Shown here in pieces: positions 1 to 8,007 of a DNA stretch of 64,000 bases. The notes beneath the pieces are model-generated. The model saw only the letters and a list, made by a program, of their open reading frames with translations. It ran no database searches and was not told where the DNA came from. Position numbers and translations under genes: made by a program. Source of the stretch: Acetivibrio cellulolyticus CD2 (GTDB taxonomy: Bacteria > Bacillota > Clostridia > Acetivibrionales > Acetivibrionaceae). The stretch is taken from NCBI RefSeq assembly GCF_000179595.2, contig NZ_JH556658.1, forward strand, positions 1 through 64,000, in the 5' to 3' direction. The first letter of the stretch is position 1; every line of letters begins with the position of its first letter.

Positions 1-597
1 CAAAAGAGGTTAAAGATAAACCGTGTGTTGCAAAAGAAGGACTTCAATTTTGCAACAGACTTTATAGTATTGAGCATGAGCTTGAAGATGCGAGCCCAGA
101 CGAAAGATATGAAGGCAGACTCAAAAAAAGCAAGCCTATATTGGATGAGTTTTACAAATGGCTCAAGCAGCAAAGACCTCGAATTACACCTAAGAGTGCC
201 ACTGGTAAAGCTGTTAATTATTGTTTGAACCAATGGGATAAGCTTAATAATTACTTACTTGATGGTAGACTTTATTGCGATAATAACATTTCGGAACGGA
301 GTATAAAAGGATTTGTTATATCACGTAAAAACTTCCTGTTTTGCAATACTCCAAGCGGAGCTACCTCAAGTGCAATGATTTACAGTATTATTGAAACTTC
401 CAGAGCAAATAATCTTAAGCCTTTTGAATATCTGACTTATTTGCTGGAAACGCTTCCAAATGTAGATGTCAAAGATCAGAGTGTGCTGGATTCCTTAATG
501 CCTTGGTCGGATGATTTGCCTGAATCCTGCAGACTTAATAATAAGATTTTACAACAGAAGGAGTAGTAATTGTAGACGGGTTGTATTTTACGCTTAC
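1..597 (+). mobile_element. 3' end of an IS66-family insertion sequence
   Basis: The window opens inside an IS66-type element. Its transposase gene stops at 566. The end of the element is probably at 597, where the top strand reads ACGCTTAC, i.e. GTAAGCG read inwards, the usual start of IS66 terminal repeats. The left end lies outside the window, so the matching repeat and the 8-bp target duplication cannot be checked. A group II intron starts about 15 nt further on. Confidence 0.8.
3..566 (+). CDS. IS66-family transposase, C-terminal part (5' end outside window)
   Basis: The frame is open from the window edge through 566, so the internal ATG at 141 is not the real start. The protein would catalyse cut-and-paste transposition of the IS66 element. 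Visible family features are the region with NNISERSIK, which carries the conserved glutamate of the DDE catalytic triad, followed by [13 protein letters not shown] and the helix [19 protein letters not shown], both hallmarks of the IS66 C-terminus. A typical IS66 TnpC has about 500 residues, so roughly the last third is present. No frameshift is seen in this part. The aspartates of the triad and the accessory genes tnpA and tnpB would lie upstream. Confidence 0.9.
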   Translation, partial: KEVKDKPCVAKEGLQFCNRLYSIEHELEDASPDERYEGRLKKSKPILDEFYKWLKQQRPRITPKSATGKAVNYCLNQWDKLNNYLLDGRLYCDNNISERSIKGFVISRKNFLFCNTPSGATSSAMIYSIIETSRANNLKPFEYLTYLLETLPNVDVKDQSVLDSLMPWSDDLPESCRLNNKILQQKE

Positions 598-612
598 ATT
601 GAAACTGAACAT

Positions 613-2856
613 GTGTCGTAAAGCTTCGTCAGGAGGCGGCCGATGAAAGTCGGAAGTTTGAAGGTCGGGCAATCCTTATGCCAGGGTAGTATTGCTCGTT
701 GCAGCCTGAAATGACTGCAAACTTAATTGTGTAACTGTAACTCAAACAATATAAAGAACCTTCCGGAGCACAGCAGGACCTAGGTTGCATAGGCGAGCAG
801 TGCAGCGCAGCGGAACGACCAGCCTAAACCTCTCAATGATAAGGATAGACGAAATGGAACAAGGGATGCAACAATAACTGGAGCATGGCAGTTGCAAAGA
901 AGGTAATTGTTGTACACAGGTATCGTAGTAGTCTGAGAACGGGAAAGCCGTTTACATGGCGAAGGGTACCAGACAAGCTGATTACAGATTTAAAACGATG
1001 TGAAGCCGTACTCCCTGAAATATGGGTTGTGAGCCATAGAAAAGACTATGTACATTAAGCACAGCTTCACGAGCGAACAGGAATTAAAAGATACACTTGA
1101 TTTCATTTATGAGAAAAGCAAAACAGGAAAAGGTTTCAATGGAATACTAGAAGCTGCATTTAACGAAGTAACAATAATTACAGCAATACACAATATAAAA
1201 AACAACAAAGGAGCAAACACTCCAGGTATAGATGGCAGCAGGATGGATAAGTACCTGCAAATGGACAAGAACAAGCTGATAGGATTGATACAAAAATCAA
1301 TAAAGGACTACAAACCGAAGCCTGTCAGAAGAACGTACATAAAGAAGGCAAATGGAAAACTAAGACCTTTAGGAATTACAACGGTAATAGACAAGATAAT
1401 TCAAGAGTGTATAAGAATAATAATCGAGCCAATATGCGAAGCAAAATTCTATCCTCAAAATTTTGGATTCAGACCATACAGATCAACAAATCATGCAATG
1501 ACGTTTGCAAAAACACTCATAAATCTCAATACACCTCAAAAGCCGATAATAGCTATAGAAGGAGACATAGAAGGTTACTTTGACAACATAAATCACAGGA
1601 TACTTCTAAGAAAGCTATACAGGATAGGTGTAAAGGATAAAAGAATCATCGTAATAATTAAGAAAATGCTAATTGCCGGTTATGTATATGATAAAGAGAA
1701 GTTCCAAACAGAAAAAGGAACGGTCCAAGGTGGAGGCATATCCCCATTGCTTGCAAATGTATATCTGAATGATTTTGATTGGACAATTGGACGGATGTAT
1801 CATCATCCAAAATCAAAACATAAGAATGAGTGCTATGCCAGAACAAGCCTTAAAAGAAAAGGTGTAGTTCCAAAGTATTTGATACGTTATTGTGATGATT
1901 GGTTAATAATGACCACGATGATAAATGAAGCGACCCGAATTTTGAAATACCTACAAAAGTACTACAAATATCGGTTAAAATTAAACCTTTCCAAAGAAAA
2001 GACATTGATAACAAGCCTTGAAGAAAACAGAGTTAAATTTCTCGGATATGAACTGCTGGCAGCCCCACCAAGGGCAAGACCGGATAATAAAGGCTATAAG
2101 GGACTGGTTGGGAAATTTTATCCCAACAAAAAGAAAGTTATAGCAAAGGTTGATAACATCTGCAAAGAAATTCTGAAATTGAAATCAATGAGGGATGATA
2201 AGATGATGGCAGCGCAAATAGAGAGAATAAACTCAATTATTACAGGAGCAGCGGAATATTATAAAGTAGCTATATGCAGTAATACATACAAATTTATGGA
2301 TCATAGAATAATGCAGACAGCATATAGAACCTTCCGGAAGATATACGGAAAGAAATGCAAAGAACACCTTGTTGAACTCGCAGAACTAAACAATAGACCA
2401 CATAGACATGAAAAAAGGAAAGATAAAACATTTGCAGTAAGGTATGATGAAAAATGGATAGGAATAACCAAAGCATACATAACGCATAGTCAATGGGATA
2501 AATACAATTACAACCAGAAAATGACACCGTATTGTGAAGAAGGAAGAAAACTTTATATAATAGAGAAGAATGGAACAAAGCAGTCACCACTCGCCCGCCC
2601 TCCAATTTATGAGGATGTAGAACTGTTCAAATGCGATGAAAAGAGTTTAAATAATTTTGAGTATTACATGAACAGAGAATACGCCTACAACAGAGATAGG
2701 GGGAGATGCAAAATTTGCGGAGAAACTCTGAGAAGCAACTATAGGCACTGTCAAAGAATTGACGGAACATTACCCCTTGATAAAATAAACAAGGTTCCAA
2801 ATTTAGCGTGGTTTTGTTATAATTGTCTGAATTTTATTTGTTTTATTTTATATTGA
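613..2856 (+). mobile_element. Group II intron remnant 1 (3' domains missing)
   Basis: The roughly 435 nt before the RT gene are non-coding and structured. They start near a GTGTCG that resembles the GUGYG 5' consensus and contain hairpins such as CGATGAAAGTCG. The stretch shortly before the ORF (about 930-975, TCTGAGAACGGGAAAGCCG) closely matches the equivalent part of the second intron near 3855. Downstream of the ORF I find no domain V or VI: only 13 nt separate its stop from the next gene. The element therefore looks 3'-truncated and unable to splice. The exact 5' boundary is uncertain by a few nucleotides. Confidence 0.75.
1048..2856 (+). CDS. ltrA: Group II intron reverse transcriptase/maturase with decayed HNH end
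   Basis: Multifunctional intron-encoded protein for splicing and retrohoming of the host intron. Seen in order: an N-terminal RT-0/RT-1 region (NKGANTPGIDG, LRPLGITTVIDKIIQE), RT motifs QNFGFRPYRST, AIEGDIEGYFDNI and GTVQGGGISPLLANVYL, then the polymerase motif YCDDW near residue 287 (many relatives have YADD). A maturase X region and a C-terminal zinc/HNH-like segment (CKICG ... CYNC) follow. In active relatives the HNH segment has an HH pair and a final CH; here these are RHC and CL, so the endonuclease is probably dead. The last dozen residues (LNFICFILY) look like read-through into foreign DNA. At 602 residues the length is normal. RT activity may persist, but without domain V it has no functional intron here. 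Confidence 0.88.
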   Translation: MYIKHSFTSEQELKDTLDFIYEKSKTGKGFNGILEAAFNEVTIITAIHNIKNNKGANTPGIDGSRMDKYLQMDKNKLIGLIQKSIKDYKPKPVRRTYIKKANGKLRPLGITTVIDKIIQECIRIIIEPICEAKFYPQNFGFRPYRSTNHAMTFAKTLINLNTPQKPIIAIEGDIEGYFDNINHRILLRKLYRIGVKDKRIIVIIKKMLIAGYVYDKEKFQTEKGTVQGGGISPLLANVYLNDFDWTIGRMYHHPKSKHKNECYARTSLKRKGVVPKYLIRYCDDWLIMTTMINEATRILKYLQKYYKYRLKLNLSKEKTLITSLEENRVKFLGYELLAAPPRARPDNKGYKGLVGKFYPNKKKVIAKVDNICKEILKLKSMRDDKMMAAQIERINSIITGAAEYYKVAICSNTYKFMDHRIMQTAYRTFRKIYGKKCKEHLVELAELNNRPHRHEKRKDKTFAVRYDEKWIGITKAYITHSQWDKYNYNQKMTPYCEEGRKLYIIEKNGTKQSPLARPPIYEDVELFKCDEKSLNNFEYYMNREYAYNRDRGRCKICGETLRSNYRHCQRIDGTLPLDKINKVPNLAWFCYNCLNFICFILY

Positions 2857-2869
2857 TTGGAGGGGTGTT

Positions 2870-3214
2870 ATGAAAAAGAAGTTTTTATTGTTTTTAGTTA
2901 CTTTTTTATGTATTGGTTTGATACTCTGGCTCAATAAATATCAGGTATTTAAAGTTTATGCTAATTTATTCCCTGTTGAACAAAATGTAAGAGAGGTAAA
3001 TTTTATTATTGATAAGTATTACTACATAAATAAAGATGATGTTAATAATGGATATGAGGTTTTTGATAAATATATGGAAAGCAAAGGCTGGAAACAGCTA
3101 GAAGGAGAACGTGCAGGAGCATTGTTTATATATGAAAAGGATGGAGTTAGAAAAATTGTTGCTAACGTTTCATCTAATGCTTATTTTTTGTTGTTTGATA
3201 TAAATGAATCATAA
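2870..3214 (+). CDS. Small membrane-anchored protein of unknown function
   Basis: A 114-residue protein with an N-terminal hydrophobic segment (about residues 4-21) preceded by KKK, so either an uncleaved anchor or a signal peptide, and a mostly charged outer part of about 90 residues rich in Y, D and K. I recognise no family. The start is well supported by TTGGAGGGG 7-14 nt upstream. It starts 13 nt after the stop of the decayed intron RT and is followed by a structured non-coding element, so it is an orphan gene caught between two intron remnants. It could be the intact end of an operon whose upstream part was destroyed by the intron insertion. Confidence 0.6.
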   Translation: MKKKFLLFLVTFLCIGLILWLNKYQVFKVYANLFPVEQNVREVNFIIDKYYYINKDDVNNGYEVFDKYMESKGWKQLEGERAGALFIYEKDGVRKIVANVSSNAYFLLFDINES

Positions 3215-3221
3215 TAAAAAA

Positions 3222-3445
3222 CTAAGGTGTGTTTAAGGGAGACACGTCCTTGTGTCTCTCTGAACAAGGGGTCGGTGTACTTCGACTAACAAGTCCATTT
3301 GCGTAAAGGGCAAAGCATGGAGAATGTTCATTGGAGTAGGAGCATGCGGTCATCCTGCCCTCATCAAATAATCGGGTGCAAGCACCGCCTACGTAGAAGG
3401 GCTCTGTAAGTCCGATCCTTCGACGACGCAAATGGCGAGACGTTA
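3222..3445 (+). other. Structured non-coding element abutting group II intron 2
   Basis: This GC-richer stretch has several self-complementary parts: GAGACAC/GTGTCTC (3238-3258), and a long-range perfect 10-bp pairing between CCATTTGCGT (3295-3304) and ACGCAAATGG (3426-3435), which closes a domain of about 140 nt. Residues 3295-3324 recur with 28 of 30 matches at 7951-7980. It lies directly before the GTGCG that I take as the start of intron 2. It could be an outer domain of that intron (a GTGTG at 3227 is an alternative 5' end), the remnant of another intron, or a separate repeated RNA element. A 78-codon reading frame on the minus strand is not credited as a gene. Confidence 0.5.
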
Positions 3446-4424
3446 GTGCGCCAAGCAAAACTTGGCATCAGCTTGCAGGGTGGAAGTCCCTGTTGGGAAG
3501 ACCTAGCCAGTTACCCATATCGAGTGTTGCATCGAAACTGGTAACAGTTAGATGAAGCGTACACAGAGAACCATATAGGCCAAAAGGAAGACCGCACTCC
3601 CTGAAGAATATTCAGCTCCGTAAACGCCAAAAATGCAGATGGCGACATGTTTAACGTCATGGAAGCCAACACAGAGGAATCATAAATGGCGAGATTCCCG
3701 AGGGTCTGCCGGAGTCAGAGCACGTGGCATGTATGGAGAGAGATGTCAGGAACTTGGGAGGTCCTAAGGCTCCTGTCGAGAAAGACAGGTAGGCATATCC
3801 AATCGAAAAAGAGGAATGCTAATGCTGAAAGGAATTCGGATTAACTCATAGTACTCTGAGAGTGGGAGAGCCACTTACATGGGGAAGGGGTTAACAATTA
3901 CACGCAGCCGGCAAAGGAAACATTGTCCGGACAGGAGGATCGGGTAAACAATGCAAACCTCACTGCTGGGAATAGCGCAGAAAGCAAAACAGAATAAGAA
4001 ATACAAATTTGGGAACTTGTATGAGCTCATAGATAAATATGCATTATTGCAAGCATGGAGACAGATAAACAAAGGTGCAGCATCTGGAGTTGATAGGGAA
4101 AGGGCAAAAGAGTTCAAGAAGAACATAGAAACTAATCTTGAGGAAATGCTAGAAGAGCTGAAAACTAAGAAATATAAAGCAAGGTTAGTTAAAAGAGTTT
4201 TCATACCAAAAGGAAAAGATGGAAAAAGGCCATTGGGATTACCTGTTTTACGTGATAAAATAATACAAAGAGCAGCAGCGAATATATATCTACACTATGT
4301 ACTAGACCTGTGGTTTGAGAAAGGTATAAAGCCAAAGTGTGAAGCGGAGGCATATTATTGAAGGTCAGCGGATGATTTTATCTTTGGATTCAGATATAAA
4401 GACGATGCTTATATAGCATATTAA
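3446..4424 (+). mobile_element. Group II intron remnant 2 (internally deleted, 3' domains missing)
   Basis: GTGCG at 3446 matches the group II 5' consensus GUGYG. About 500 nt of structured non-coding sequence follow, with a CAGGGTGGAAGTCCCTG hairpin and the pre-ORF stretch TACTCTGAGAGTGGGAGAGCC, also seen in intron 1. The RT gene is broken (see next entry). After it, only about 18 nt precede an unrelated acetyltransferase gene, and no domain V or VI can be found. This intron belongs to a different lineage from intron 1, judging by the RT sequence. Confidence 0.75.
3951..4424 (+). pseudogene. ltrA: Broken group II intron reverse transcriptase
   Basis: The first 136 codons (to the stop at 4359-4361) encode the RT N-terminus: ALLQAWRQINKGAASGVD and KRPLGLPVLRDKIIQRA, the RT-0 to RT-2 region. 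The frame ends in CEAEAYY. Only four nucleotides later, in another frame, 4365-4424 encodes SADDFIFGFRYKDDAYIAY, matching the YADD polymerase motif region. About 100-150 residues normally between these blocks are missing, as are the thumb, maturase and endonuclease domains. An internal deletion plus a 3' truncation explains this. No functional protein is expected. Confidence 0.85.
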
Positions 4425-4442
4425 GGGGGTTAATAAGGGAAA

Positions 4443-4877
4443 ATGAAAATACACACACTTAAAATTACCGACTACGACAAGGTTTACGAATTGTGGCAAA
4501 CAGAACGGATGGGGCTGAATAATGTTGACGACAGTCGCGATGGAATGGAACGATTCTTGCGTCGAAATCCAAATACATCTTTTGTTGTGGAGATTGATGG
4601 GAAAATTGTCGGATCAATTCTTTGCGGTAATGACGGGCGAAGCGGCTATATTTACCACGCCTGCGTTTCCCGTGAATATCAAAATAAAAAAATCGGCACG
4701 AGGCTTGTTGAAAAGGTATTTGAAGCTCTGAAAGCTGAAGGAATATCCGATATCACACTTGCTGTATACATCAACAATGATGATGGTAACCGTTTCTGGG
4801 AACGAATGGGGTTTAGGGATCGTGACTTCCTGCGATATAAAAACAAAGCTCTTGTTGAATTAGAATGGTATGACTAA
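4443..4877 (+). CDS. GNAT-family N-acetyltransferase
   Basis: A 144-residue single-domain GCN5-related acetyltransferase that would transfer acetyl from acetyl-CoA to an amine. Motif A is HACVSREYQNKKIGTRLVEK (about residues 72-91, the Q/R-x-x-G-x-G/A loop for CoA), and motif B is NRFWERMGFRDRD near residue 119. The substrate is unknown. Arginine is mostly CGN (about 11 of 13 codons), while the neighbouring genes mainly use AGA/AGG, which suggests recent transfer. It lies just downstream of a broken group II intron, and its ribosome binding site (AAGGG, 4 nt before the start) is weak. Confidence 0.82.
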   Translation: MKIHTLKITDYDKVYELWQTERMGLNNVDDSRDGMERFLRRNPNTSFVVEIDGKIVGSILCGNDGRSGYIYHACVSREYQNKKIGTRLVEKVFEALKAEGISDITLAVYINNDDGNRFWERMGFRDRDFLRYKNKALVELEWYD

Positions 4878-4981
4878 TTCTAATTTGAATTTATATATTG
4901 CTAAAAGTATAAAAAGTATAAAAAGTATCACATTCCTTTGGCGAAACTTTACACTAACATAGACCTCAAAGGAGGCACATT

Positions 4982-5356
4982 ATGAAAAGGTCAATGATGC
5001 AAATTTATGTAATAGGGAGTGGGGAAGCTGTAAAGTTGTATTTAAAAGCTTTTAATGGCAGCTTGGGATTTAATGTAAAAGGTTCTGATGACTCATTTTA
5101 CCATGCAGAAATTGATATTTTTGGTCATATCTTAGCAGTAGCTGAGGCCAATGATGGAATGAATAAAAGGATTACAGGCAACACAATGCAGTTTTGCTTT
5201 CATTATGGTGAAGGAAATGAGGATATGGTTAAAAAGGCTTATGAGATACTTAAAGATGGTAGCGAAATCCTTTTTCCTTTAGGTCCATGCGATTTTAGCC
5301 CATTGATGACAGACTTCATTGATAAGTTTGGTGTTAGATGGTGTCTTTTTGTATAA
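4982..5356 (+). CDS. VOC-superfamily (glyoxalase/PhnB-like) protein
   Basis: A 124-residue protein with the layout of PhnB-like members of the vicinal oxygen chelate fold: an N-terminal strand (MMQIYVIGSGEAVKLYLKAF), a central HAEIDIFGHILAVAE stretch, and a C-terminal PLGPCDFSPLMTDFIDKFGV motif typical of the 3-demethylubiquinone methyltransferase-like branch of this family. Members are often orphan proteins or antibiotic-binding/dioxygenase-like, and no reaction can be assigned. The start is set by a strong AAAGGAGG eight nucleotides upstream. It is probably monocistronic; a short run of three GTATAAAAA-like repeats lies upstream at about 4908-4928. Confidence 0.75.
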   Translation: MKRSMMQIYVIGSGEAVKLYLKAFNGSLGFNVKGSDDSFYHAEIDIFGHILAVAEANDGMNKRITGNTMQFCFHYGEGNEDMVKKAYEILKDGSEILFPLGPCDFSPLMTDFIDKFGVRWCLFV

Positions 5357-5653
5357 TTGATTTTAAGAATTATGAGCCTAATGTATAATTTAGTGGTTAC
5401 GCTGTTTTTTATACTGTTAATGGTTTGATTTATAGTATATTAATGCTAAAATATATGTAGTTAATGGTTATTTACAAAAGGTTGCTTACTTTTCCAAATC
5501 ATAAATAATGCGTAGAAGTTTATTACATGTAGATCATCTATAATATCTTTGTGGGTCATAAGGATTTTTATAGAATTCTTTACAACCTGTAAACTGGACT
5601 GCTGAGTAGCTTATAAGTGAGGGTAACTAAATTTGTATTTTAAGGGGTGTTGT
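5357..5653. other. Intergenic stretch without a recognisable gene
   Basis: About 300 nt of AT-rich sequence. No convincing ORF with a ribosome binding site, no clear terminator and no well-spaced promoter could be found. It separates the VOC gene from the zinc-ribbon/TPR gene. Confidence 0.5.
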
Positions 5654-6709
5654 ATGGAAAACAATATTGAAAACCAGTTCTGTGATGCCGAAACTCAAGA
5701 CTCTACAACCGGATGTAAGATTTGCTCAAGTCCTAATATTGAAGAAGGATATAATGTTGACCTGTGTGAAAGTTGCAGAAATATGCTTTCAAAACGGCCA
5801 TTTCCTGTTTGGGTAAAATTATTCTCTGTTATTGTATTAGGCCTGCTTGTATTCTCTCTTATAAGACTACCTTCTGCTGTATCCGGTGGTGTAGCTTTTG
5901 ATAGAGGAGAAAAGGCAGCAGACCAAAGAAATTATATAACAGCTGCTCTAGAATATAAAAAAGCTGCTGACAGGTATTCAGATTCTACTCTTGTCCTAGC
6001 CAAACTATTTATTGCTCAATATTATAATATGGATTTTGAGGAAGCTATAAACACATTTGAAATAATTGCAGGAAGAGAAGAATCAAATACTACACTCGTT
6101 AATAATGTAAATGAAATTGTAGATAAAATTGAAAAATATTATTATCCTTCAAAAGACTTATCGTCATTAATGGAAGCAAACCAGAATGATAATGCATCTC
6201 TTGAAAAAAATTTGGATGAATACTTAAAGGAACACCCCGATGATGTTGTTGCAGCTTTAGTTTTAGGAAATATGAAATTCGATCTGGAAAAATACGATGA
6301 AGTTGAATCAATTATGCAGAAAGTAATTTCTTCAAATAGTGACTTTTGGGATGGAAAGCTTTTGCTGGCTGCAACATACCGCGAAAAAGGAAACTATCAA
6401 AAAGCTGAAGAATTATGTAAGGATGTTCTATCGGTTAATACACAAAATAAACTCGCTTTAGGAGCGCTTGTAAGGCTTGAACTAAAATTGGGTGATGTTG
6501 CTAAAGGGCTAGAGACAGCTACCAAATCCTATGAGTTGGACAAAAACGATGCGTTTTCGATTTCAAATATGGCACTTGCTTATCATTATAATAATAAGCT
6601 GGATAAAAGAGATGAAATGTTCAATGAATTCAAAGCAAGCAAAAATGTTGACGAGTATACTTTGAATTTTTTGAGCTCAGTATTTAGTGGAGAATTAAAG
6701 TGGAGATGA
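5654..6709 (+). CDS. Zinc-ribbon, single-TM, TPR-repeat membrane protein
   Basis: A 351-residue protein. A cytoplasmic-type zinc ribbon lies at about residues 19-40 (CKIC ... CESC). One transmembrane helix follows (about residues 52-72, VKLFSVIVLGLLVFSLI). The rest is alpha-helical with tetratricopeptide-like repeats (for example DRGEKAADQRNYITAALEY and ATYREKGNYQKAEELCKDV), expected to be a protein-binding scaffold outside the membrane. The start at 5654 fits AAGGGGTG upstream; the longer frame from 5633 does not. The membrane metalloprotease gene follows after 21 nt, so the two probably form an operon. The partner is unknown. Confidence 0.65.
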   Translation: MENNIENQFCDAETQDSTTGCKICSSPNIEEGYNVDLCESCRNMLSKRPFPVWVKLFSVIVLGLLVFSLIRLPSAVSGGVAFDRGEKAADQRNYITAALEYKKAADRYSDSTLVLAKLFIAQYYNMDFEEAINTFEIIAGREESNTTLVNNVNEIVDKIEKYYYPSKDLSSLMEANQNDNASLEKNLDEYLKEHPDDVVAALVLGNMKFDLEKYDEVESIMQKVISSNSDFWDGKLLLAATYREKGNYQKAEELCKDVLSVNTQNKLALGALVRLELKLGDVAKGLETATKSYELDKNDAFSISNMALAYHYNNKLDKRDEMFNEFKASKNVDEYTLNFLSSVFSGELKWR

Positions 6710-6730
6710 TCATAGAGGGAGGATAAATTT

Positions 6731-7264
6731 ATGTTTTTTATACCTGGTATTATTATATCAATTATTACTTTTCCAGGAGTCATTGTGCATGAAATGGCTC
6801 ATCAGTTGTTTTGTCGTTTTTCGAGGGTAGCTGTTCTGGATGTCTGCTACTTCAGAGTTGAAAACCCTAATGGTTATGTAGTGCATGAAATACCAAAAAA
6901 GTCCTGGCAAAATCTTCTTATAGGTATCGGTCCGTTTTTTCTTAATACTATAGTTGGTGCTCTTATTGCATCAGCTGCAGCAATACCTATTTTCAGATTT
7001 GAAAATTCCGATATTTTTGATTATTTATTGATATGGTTGGGAGTATCCATTGCGATGCACTCCTTTCCAAGTACAGGAGATGCTCAAAGTATATGGAGCA
7101 CGTTAAAAAGAAAAGAAACACCTATTTGGGCTAAAATCCTTGGTACTCCTATAGTTGGACTTATTTATATATGCTCCATAGGATCAGTTGCCTGGTTAGA
7201 TCTAATTTATGGTATTGGTGTTGCAATGCTTATTCCAAATCTTCTAGTGAAAATTATTGCCTAA
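6731..7264 (+). CDS. Membrane zinc metalloprotease-like protein (HExxH)
   Basis: A 177-residue, very hydrophobic protein with about four membrane segments. An HEMAH motif near residue 20 lies inside the first helix (FPGVIVHEMAHQLFCR), and an NTIVG stretch near residue 70 and SFPSTGDAQS near residue 115 could supply the remaining zinc ligand. This is the layout of small site-2-protease-like (M50-related) or DUF3267-type intramembrane metalloproteases. The zinc-ribbon/TPR gene lies just upstream, and a single-TM protein gene follows 65 nt downstream. I infer, without proof, that the neighbours include its regulator or substrate. GAGGGAGG precedes the start. Confidence 0.65.
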   Translation: MFFIPGIIISIITFPGVIVHEMAHQLFCRFSRVAVLDVCYFRVENPNGYVVHEIPKKSWQNLLIGIGPFFLNTIVGALIASAAAIPIFRFENSDIFDYLLIWLGVSIAMHSFPSTGDAQSIWSTLKRKETPIWAKILGTPIVGLIYICSIGSVAWLDLIYGIGVAMLIPNLLVKIIA

Positions 7265-7329
7265 AATTTCTTGTATAATAGGGCAATTTTCTGAAATTGA
7301 CTTTGGAGAAAACATGCAAGGGGTACAAA

Positions 7330-7938
7330 ATGAAGATTAATTCGAAATTGATTTTTTTGATAATAATAGTTATTGTAATATTATGCTTGGTTTTTATAAG
7401 AACTTGTATTTTTGAAAATGGAGCTGATAATCAGTTTTCAACAGTAAATGAAGTAAATGCGAATAATCAAGAAAAATTGAACAAGGAGATCAATACCCTA
7501 GCGATAAGTGGAGAAAAAATAAAGTATAAGTATTTGTTCAATGCATTTATACATTACGATACTAGTGAAACCGAACGATACAAGTTAAAGTTTGAAAATT
7601 ATTATTTTATGAGGGATAATGAAGAATATGAAAATTTTATTAATGAATATTTTGTCCCAGAGAAAATTACATTAGAAGATAGCAATAGAGATAAACCTAA
7701 ATTGTTTCTTAGGGATATGAACAATACACCAAAGTTTGCTGTATATGAGGTGTCTTCGTTGACTATTGAAGGTAATGTGTTAAATGTCAAATTGAAACGG
7801 ATAAATAAGCAAGTTCCAGTTTATCCTCAAACTAAATTCGGAGTAGATAGATGGGGTATGCTGGTTGAGCTGGATTTGAACAAGGAGTTACTTAAAAGGA
7901 ATATGGAAATTAAGGTTGAAAGAATTGGCGAAGATTAA
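7330..7938 (+). CDS. Single-TM/secreted protein of unknown function
   Basis: A 202-residue protein with an N-terminal hydrophobic helix (about residues 6-24, LIFLIIIVIVILCLVFI) followed by a Cys at about 27, so a membrane anchor or possibly a lipoprotein-like signal. The outer part is charged and I do not recognise it. The start at 7330 has AAGGGG nine nucleotides upstream; the ATG-less extension to 7297 has no ribosome binding site. It follows the metalloprotease gene on the same strand and may be its client. Confidence 0.5.
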   Translation: MKINSKLIFLIIIVIVILCLVFIRTCIFENGADNQFSTVNEVNANNQEKLNKEINTLAISGEKIKYKYLFNAFIHYDTSETERYKLKFENYYFMRDNEEYENFINEYFVPEKITLEDSNRDKPKLFLRDMNNTPKFAVYEVSSLTIEGNVLNVKLKRINKQVPVYPQTKFGVDRWGMLVELDLNKELLKRNMEIKVERIGED

Positions 7939-7950
7939 GTAAATTTAAGG

Positions 7951-7980
7951 CCATTTGTGTAAAGGGCAAAGCATGCAGAA
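7951..7980 (+). repeat. 30-nt copy of part of the structured element at 3295-3324
   Basis: Aligned without gaps, 28 of 30 positions are identical to 3295-3324 (differences at the 8th and 26th positions). The copy sits between the stop of the preceding gene and the start of the RsmB-like gene, ending 28 nt before its ATG. The rest of the 3222-3445 element is not present here, so this is probably a fragment. Confidence 0.7.
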
Positions 7981-8007
7981 GTTGAAATATTATTGTGGAG
8001 AAACCAT

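Noticed and set aside
3295-3324. Resemblance to a c-di-GMP (GEMM) riboswitch (GGGCAAAGC)
   Set aside because: The rest of the GEMM consensus (tetraloop/receptor, GCCUCCGG) is absent, and the second copy at 7951 has no supporting stem.
3222-3458. 78-codon ORF on the minus strand inside the structured element
   Set aside because: It is antisense to a highly structured non-coding stretch, has no clear ribosome binding site, and its composition (many R, S, C) fits structured RNA read in frame.
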